NCBI RefSeq assembly: GCF_014851395.1
Contig: NW_024041150.1
Location: 47,248,416 to 47,312,415 of the forward strand
Origin: Micropterus salmoides
Taxonomy: Eukaryota > Chordata > Actinopteri > Centrarchiformes > Centrarchidae
DNA length: 64,000 nt
Reading direction: 5' to 3'
The notes under the pieces are model-generated. The model was not told the DNA's origin. It was given only the letters and a program-made list of their open reading frames with translations, and ran no database searches. A program made the position numbers and the translations under genes. Numbering within the stretch: position 1 is the first letter of the stretch; the number at the start of each line of letters is the position of its first letter. This document shows positions 60,659 to 64,000 of the stretch, piece by piece.

Positions 60659-60802
60659 GGGGGGGGTGGGGTTGTACCTGAGGCGTCCATCCTGGGCGGC
60701 CGCCCCTCCAGGGATGATCTTGGTGATGAAGATGGATGGGTCGTCTCCGATGTGAGGATTATCAGTTCCTCCTGCGATACTAAAGCCCAGACCAGAGTTC
60801 CC
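55215..60802 (-). CDS. dlg4: DLG4/PSD-95-like MAGUK scaffold, 3' portion (PDZ1 to C-terminus)
   Basis: Exons in order of transcription: 60802-60678, 60477-60308 (PDZ1, GLGFSIAGGTDNPHIG), 59859-59723, 59639-59489 (PDZ2, GLGFSIAGGVGNQHVPGDN), 58414-58146, 58039-57937 (PDZ3, GLGFNIVGGEDGEG), 57503-57407, 57294-57118 (SH3, ALFDYDK, DDEWWQARRV), 57014-56977, 56903-56856, 56288-56187, 56107-55935, 55773-55664, 55500-55409, 55321-55215 (guanylate-kinase-like, ARPVIILGPTKDR, DGRDYHFVSSREQM, stop after VPARDRL). The protein clusters receptors and channels at synaptic membranes; its PDZ domains bind C-terminal peptides and the GK domain binds phosphoproteins. GDQILSVNGVDL, the short PDZ2-PDZ3 linker and the PARDRL end favour DLG4 over DLG1, 2 or 3. 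The N-terminus is outside the window. No lesion seen. Confidence 0.9.
60583..60665. repeat. (GT)n and G-run microsatellite in a dlg4 intron
   Basis: A GT run with GGGG interruptions lies 13 bases past the splice donor of the PDZ1 first-half exon, within a 200-bp intron. Confidence 0.85.
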
Positions 60803-62450
60803 CTGAACACACACACACATTAACACACACATTTTAATCCAGAAGCTTCCCACAATTCACCTGGCTCCAAAGGCCACTGATGTTTCATTTCAGCAGATCT
60901 GACTGGTTCTTTGTTATCTGGTGTGTAGTTCAGGGAACCTGGGAGAGCGGAACATTTCCAATCACAGCAGAGGAGTGATGGAGGTCCACCTTATTCCTGA
61001 CCCCCTGTGAGAGTTAGCGGTACGCTACCGGTTACAGTTGTCTTCTTTTTCCCTTAGAGATATTAAGAAATAAATGATGCGGGAACAACGGCTGCCCCCT
61101 ACTAGTTGACTTAACCGTATGTCAATGAGAAGAGTCTCAGTCAACCATGTTTTCATTGGTCACTTAGGCACAAGGGGAAAAAACAACCTCAAACTCCATT
61201 TGGGAGCTTCTCATTGTTGAGGCCGGAATGAAAGTATCAGCAGATTGTTGCAACACTGCTCAGCAGCCTCCCAGTGGACCAGGACCAGGACCAGGACCAA
61301 ACACAGCCTCTGAGACTGACAGAGGACAGTTTGATGTTAGGTAATACAGTACTAGGTGATAACGCTGCAGGTCACACTGTGTTGAAATAACAACATGTTC
61401 CGTCACCTCACTGGGTTTTCTGACACATTCACCATCATCACCGCTCGTCGTAACAGATGGCAGGCTGCTTGTAAAATGTATCATGTAAAGGCTCCAGATT
61501 ACAGTTTTGTATTTCTCTGTAACACAGTGTCAAGGATGAAACCATTTTATGTTGCCCCCAAAATATATATTTAATTAATTAAATAAATATAAAAGTGCAA
61601 CGACTAGTCGACTAATGGCTTGAACTAAAAGTAACATTGGGGACAGCCCTAAATGTTAGACATCATGGTTGAGTCCTGTAGCTTTAACCATTCCTCTCAT
61701 TAGAACTAAGAATCCAAAGCAGATCAACAGGACCCTAAAGTGTCTGTTTAAGATACATATATGTCTCTGTATGAGCTTGATTTGTTGTGACATTTAACCC
61801 ATTAACTGAGGTGAGATCCATCAGATATTAATATTGGCTCCATTAATCAGACACATCCTGCAGATGTGATCATTTAATCTGAAGAGGAAATCAAAAGTGT
61901 ATGAGTGTGATCAGAGTTCAGTTCTCTTGATGCTGCTGAAGTGACTCATGTGATGATGAGCGTTTCCACCCTGACAGCTGTGAAAGTTCAGCTTCGCTTC
62001 GTTTCATTTCTGAAATGTTTCCTAAAATAAACAGGCAGGGAGTTAAAAATAACTGCTGATGATGGCCAGATGGAGTTTATCTCTGCTGATGTTGGCCGGG
62101 TGGTTTCTGTGTCTGAGTTATTGTGTGTGAGTGTGTGTTAACATTTGTTTGTGTTACTGTGTGTGTTTGTTAATGTGTGTGGTTGTTAACGTGTGTCACA
62201 GGCTGTAGAAAACATGGGCGTAGTTTCCATGACGTCACCACTGGTTTCTGAGGAGCCACTGTGAAGTCAGTGTGGCGACTCCTGGCAGCTCCGGTCGTCA
62301 CCATCTTGGCAGCGCTTGACTGGCTGATCTAGAAATGGGTAAAGTGGCTGCTGAACCACCTGCCGGCGAGCAACCTGAGAGGACACAGTCCACCTGTCAC
62401 TCAAATCTGAAGAGTGGAAATGACTCCCTAACCCAACAGTGTCTCTTCCT
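60803..62450 (-). other. dlg4 intron, non-repetitive part
   Basis: No exon is seen between the PDZ1 exon and the arrays at 62.45 kb. The frame encoding the segment before PDZ1 is not present here. Confidence 0.5.
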
Positions 62451-62715
62451 CTCCATTGAGTGTCTTGTCCTCTCCATTGAGTGTCTTGTCCTCATGTCCT
62501 CTCCATTGTGTCTCATCCTCCATTGTGTGTGTTGTCTTCTCCATTATGTGTCTCATCTTCTCCATCGTGTCTCATCCTTTCTATTGTGTCTCATTTTCTC
62601 CATTGTGTGTTTTGTCCTCTCCATCATGTGCCTCGTCCTCTCCATTGTGTCTTATCCTCTCCATCATGTGTGTTTTATCTTCTCCATCATGTGTCTCGTC
62701 CTCTCCATTGTGTGT
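62450..62715. repeat. Imperfect ~22-bp repeat CTCCATTGTGTCTCATCCTC
   Basis: About a dozen divergent units (CCTCTCCATTGTGTGT, TCTCCATCATGTGTCTCGTC). It grades into the next array. Confidence 0.8.
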
Positions 62716-64000
62716 AACAGTGTGTGTAATAGAGTTTGTGTGTGTCTCACCCTCTCCAGTGTGTGTAACAGTGTGTAATAGTGTGTGTATTAGTGTGTGT
62801 GTGTGTGTCTCACCCTCTCCAGTGTGTGTAACAGTGTGTGTAATAGAGTTTGTGTGTGTCTCACCCTCTCCAGTGTGTGTAATAGTGTGTATTAGTGTGT
62901 ATTAGTGTGTGTGTGTGTCTCACCCTCTCCAGTGTGTGTAATAGTGTGTGTATTAGTGTGTGTGTGTGTGTGTCTCACCCTCTCCAGTGTGTGTAATAGT
63001 GTGTGTATTAGTGTGTGTGTGTGTGTCTCACCCTCTCCAGTGTGTGTAATAGTGTGTGTATTAGTGTGTGTGTGTGTGTCTCACCCTCTCCAGTGTGTGT
63101 AATAGTGTGTGTATTAGTGTGTGTGTGTGTGTGTCTCACCCTCTCCAGTGTGTGTAATAGTGTGTGTATTAGTGTGTATTAGTGTGTGTGTGTGTCTCAC
63201 CCTCTCCAGTGTGTGTAATAGTGTGTGTATTAGTGTGTGTGTGTGTGTCTCACCCTCTCCAGTGTGTGTAATAGTGTGTGTATTAGTGTGTGTGTGTGTG
63301 TGTCTCACCCTCTCCAGTGTGTGTAATAGTGTGTGTATTAGTGTGTATTAGTGTGTGTGTGTGTCTCACCCTCTCCAGTGTGTGTATTAGTGTGTATTAG
63401 TGTGTATTAGTGTGTGTGTGTGTGTGTCTCACCCTCTCCAGTGTGTGTAATAGTGTGTGTATTAGTGTGTATTAGTGTGTGTGTGTGTCTCACCCTCTCC
63501 AGTGTGTGTATTAGTGTGTATTAGTGTGTATTAGTGTGTATTAGTGTGTGTGTGTGTGTCTCACCCTCTCCAGTGTGTGTAATAGTGCGTGTATTAGTGT
63601 GTATTAGTGTGTATTAGTGTGTGTGTGTGTGTGTGTCTCACCCTCTCCAGTGTGTGTAACAGTGTGTGTATTAGTGTGTGTGTGTGTGTCTCACCCTCTC
63701 CAGTGTGTGTAATAGTGCGTGTATTAGTGTGTATTAGTGTGTGTGTGTGTGTGTGTCTCACCCTCTCCAGTGTGTGTAACAGTGTGTGTATTAGTGTGTG
63801 TGTGTGTCTCACCCTCTCCAGTGTGTGTAATAGTGCGTGTATTAGTGTGTATTAGTGTGTATTAGTGTGTGTGTGTGTCTCACCCTCTCCAGTGTGTGTA
63901 ATAGTGCGTGTATTAGTGTGTATTAGTGTGTGTGTGTGTGTGTGTGTCACCCTCTCCAGTGTGTGTAACAGTGTGTGTAATAGAGTTTGTGTGCGTCTCA
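62716..64000 (-). repeat. ~52-70-bp array repeating an exon-end/donor sequence, about 21 copies
   Basis: Each unit has GTGTGTAATAGTGTGTGTATT plus a variable GT run and TCTCACCCTCTCCAGTGTG. On the minus strand (the dlg4 sense strand) that last part reads CACACTGGAGAGGGTGAGAC, which decodes as T-L-E-R followed by a GTGAGA donor. The array runs off the window edge. Short frames in it are artefacts. Confidence 0.9.

Noticed and set aside
55215..60802. DLG1 (SAP97) instead of DLG4
   Set aside because: The TFRC-DLG1 synteny in human suggests it, but GDQILSVNGVDL, the SH3 sequence and the PARDRL C-terminus fit DLG4 better. A full phylogeny would decide.
60554..63855. Thr/His and Val/Cys repeat frames
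   Set aside because: They are translations of GT/CA microsatellites and the dlg4 intron array.

Overview
This window is genomic DNA from a ray-finned fish, most likely a percomorph teleost. The evidence is the intron-split vertebrate genes, a tandem MHC class II alpha/beta pair of fish type (alpha1 disulfide, beta2 domain split by an intron), and the transposon mix: L2/CR1-like LINEs, a DIRS-like element, a Penelope-like element, Tc1, EnSpm-like and MITEs. No species can be named from sequence alone.

Layout. 0.3-5.0 kb: a long, damaged LINE on the minus strand. 5.15-10.6 kb: an MHC class II alpha gene (4 coding exons) with a 74-bp array upstream, an SXY promoter module, a 28-bp array in the leader and a ~1.5 kb array of splice-acceptor-like units in its last intron. 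11.0-18.2 kb: an MHC class II beta gene (6 coding exons) in the same orientation; its 4.7-kb second intron holds a deleted DIRS-like retrotransposon and two further introns hold 16-bp and 30-bp arrays. 18.4-27.8 kb: transposon debris (a DIRS-derived fold-back, LINE, Tc1, Penelope) and two large minisatellites (77 bp and 35 bp). 28-33 kb: a relic EnSpm-like transposase (minus) diverging from a coiled-coil/BEN-domain reading frame (plus). 33.4-39.7 kb: a LINE whose ORF2 is split by a 4.6-kb, 33-bp satellite. 40-42.8 kb: an L1-clade relic and a TTAA MITE. 44.0-50.7 kb: a complete 17-exon transferrin receptor gene (TFR2-like, plus strand). 50.9-54.7 kb: a LINE relic, microsatellites and a degenerate repeat carrying a MITE. 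54.7-60.8 kb: the 3' two thirds of a DLG4/PSD-95-like MAGUK gene (minus strand, PDZ1 to the guanylate-kinase-like C-terminus), convergent with the transferrin receptor. 61-64 kb: the next dlg4 intron, filled from 62.7 kb with an array that appears to repeat an exon end plus splice donor.

The four host genes do not form one pathway. The two MHC genes encode the chains of one peptide-presenting heterodimer and carry related promoter X boxes. The transferrin receptor and the DLG gene are neighbours by ancestry: human TFRC and DLG1 are also close together. The most unusual feature is tandem-repeat load. About 22% of the window is minisatellite, and several arrays sit on or are built from splice-site sequence: an acceptor array in class II alpha, a donor array in dlg4 and a donor-like motif in the 33-bp satellite. 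A 77-bp array carries a perfect DR1 nuclear-receptor site in nearly every unit. All exon boundaries were read by eye from GT/AG signals and protein-family similarity and are not backed by transcript data.
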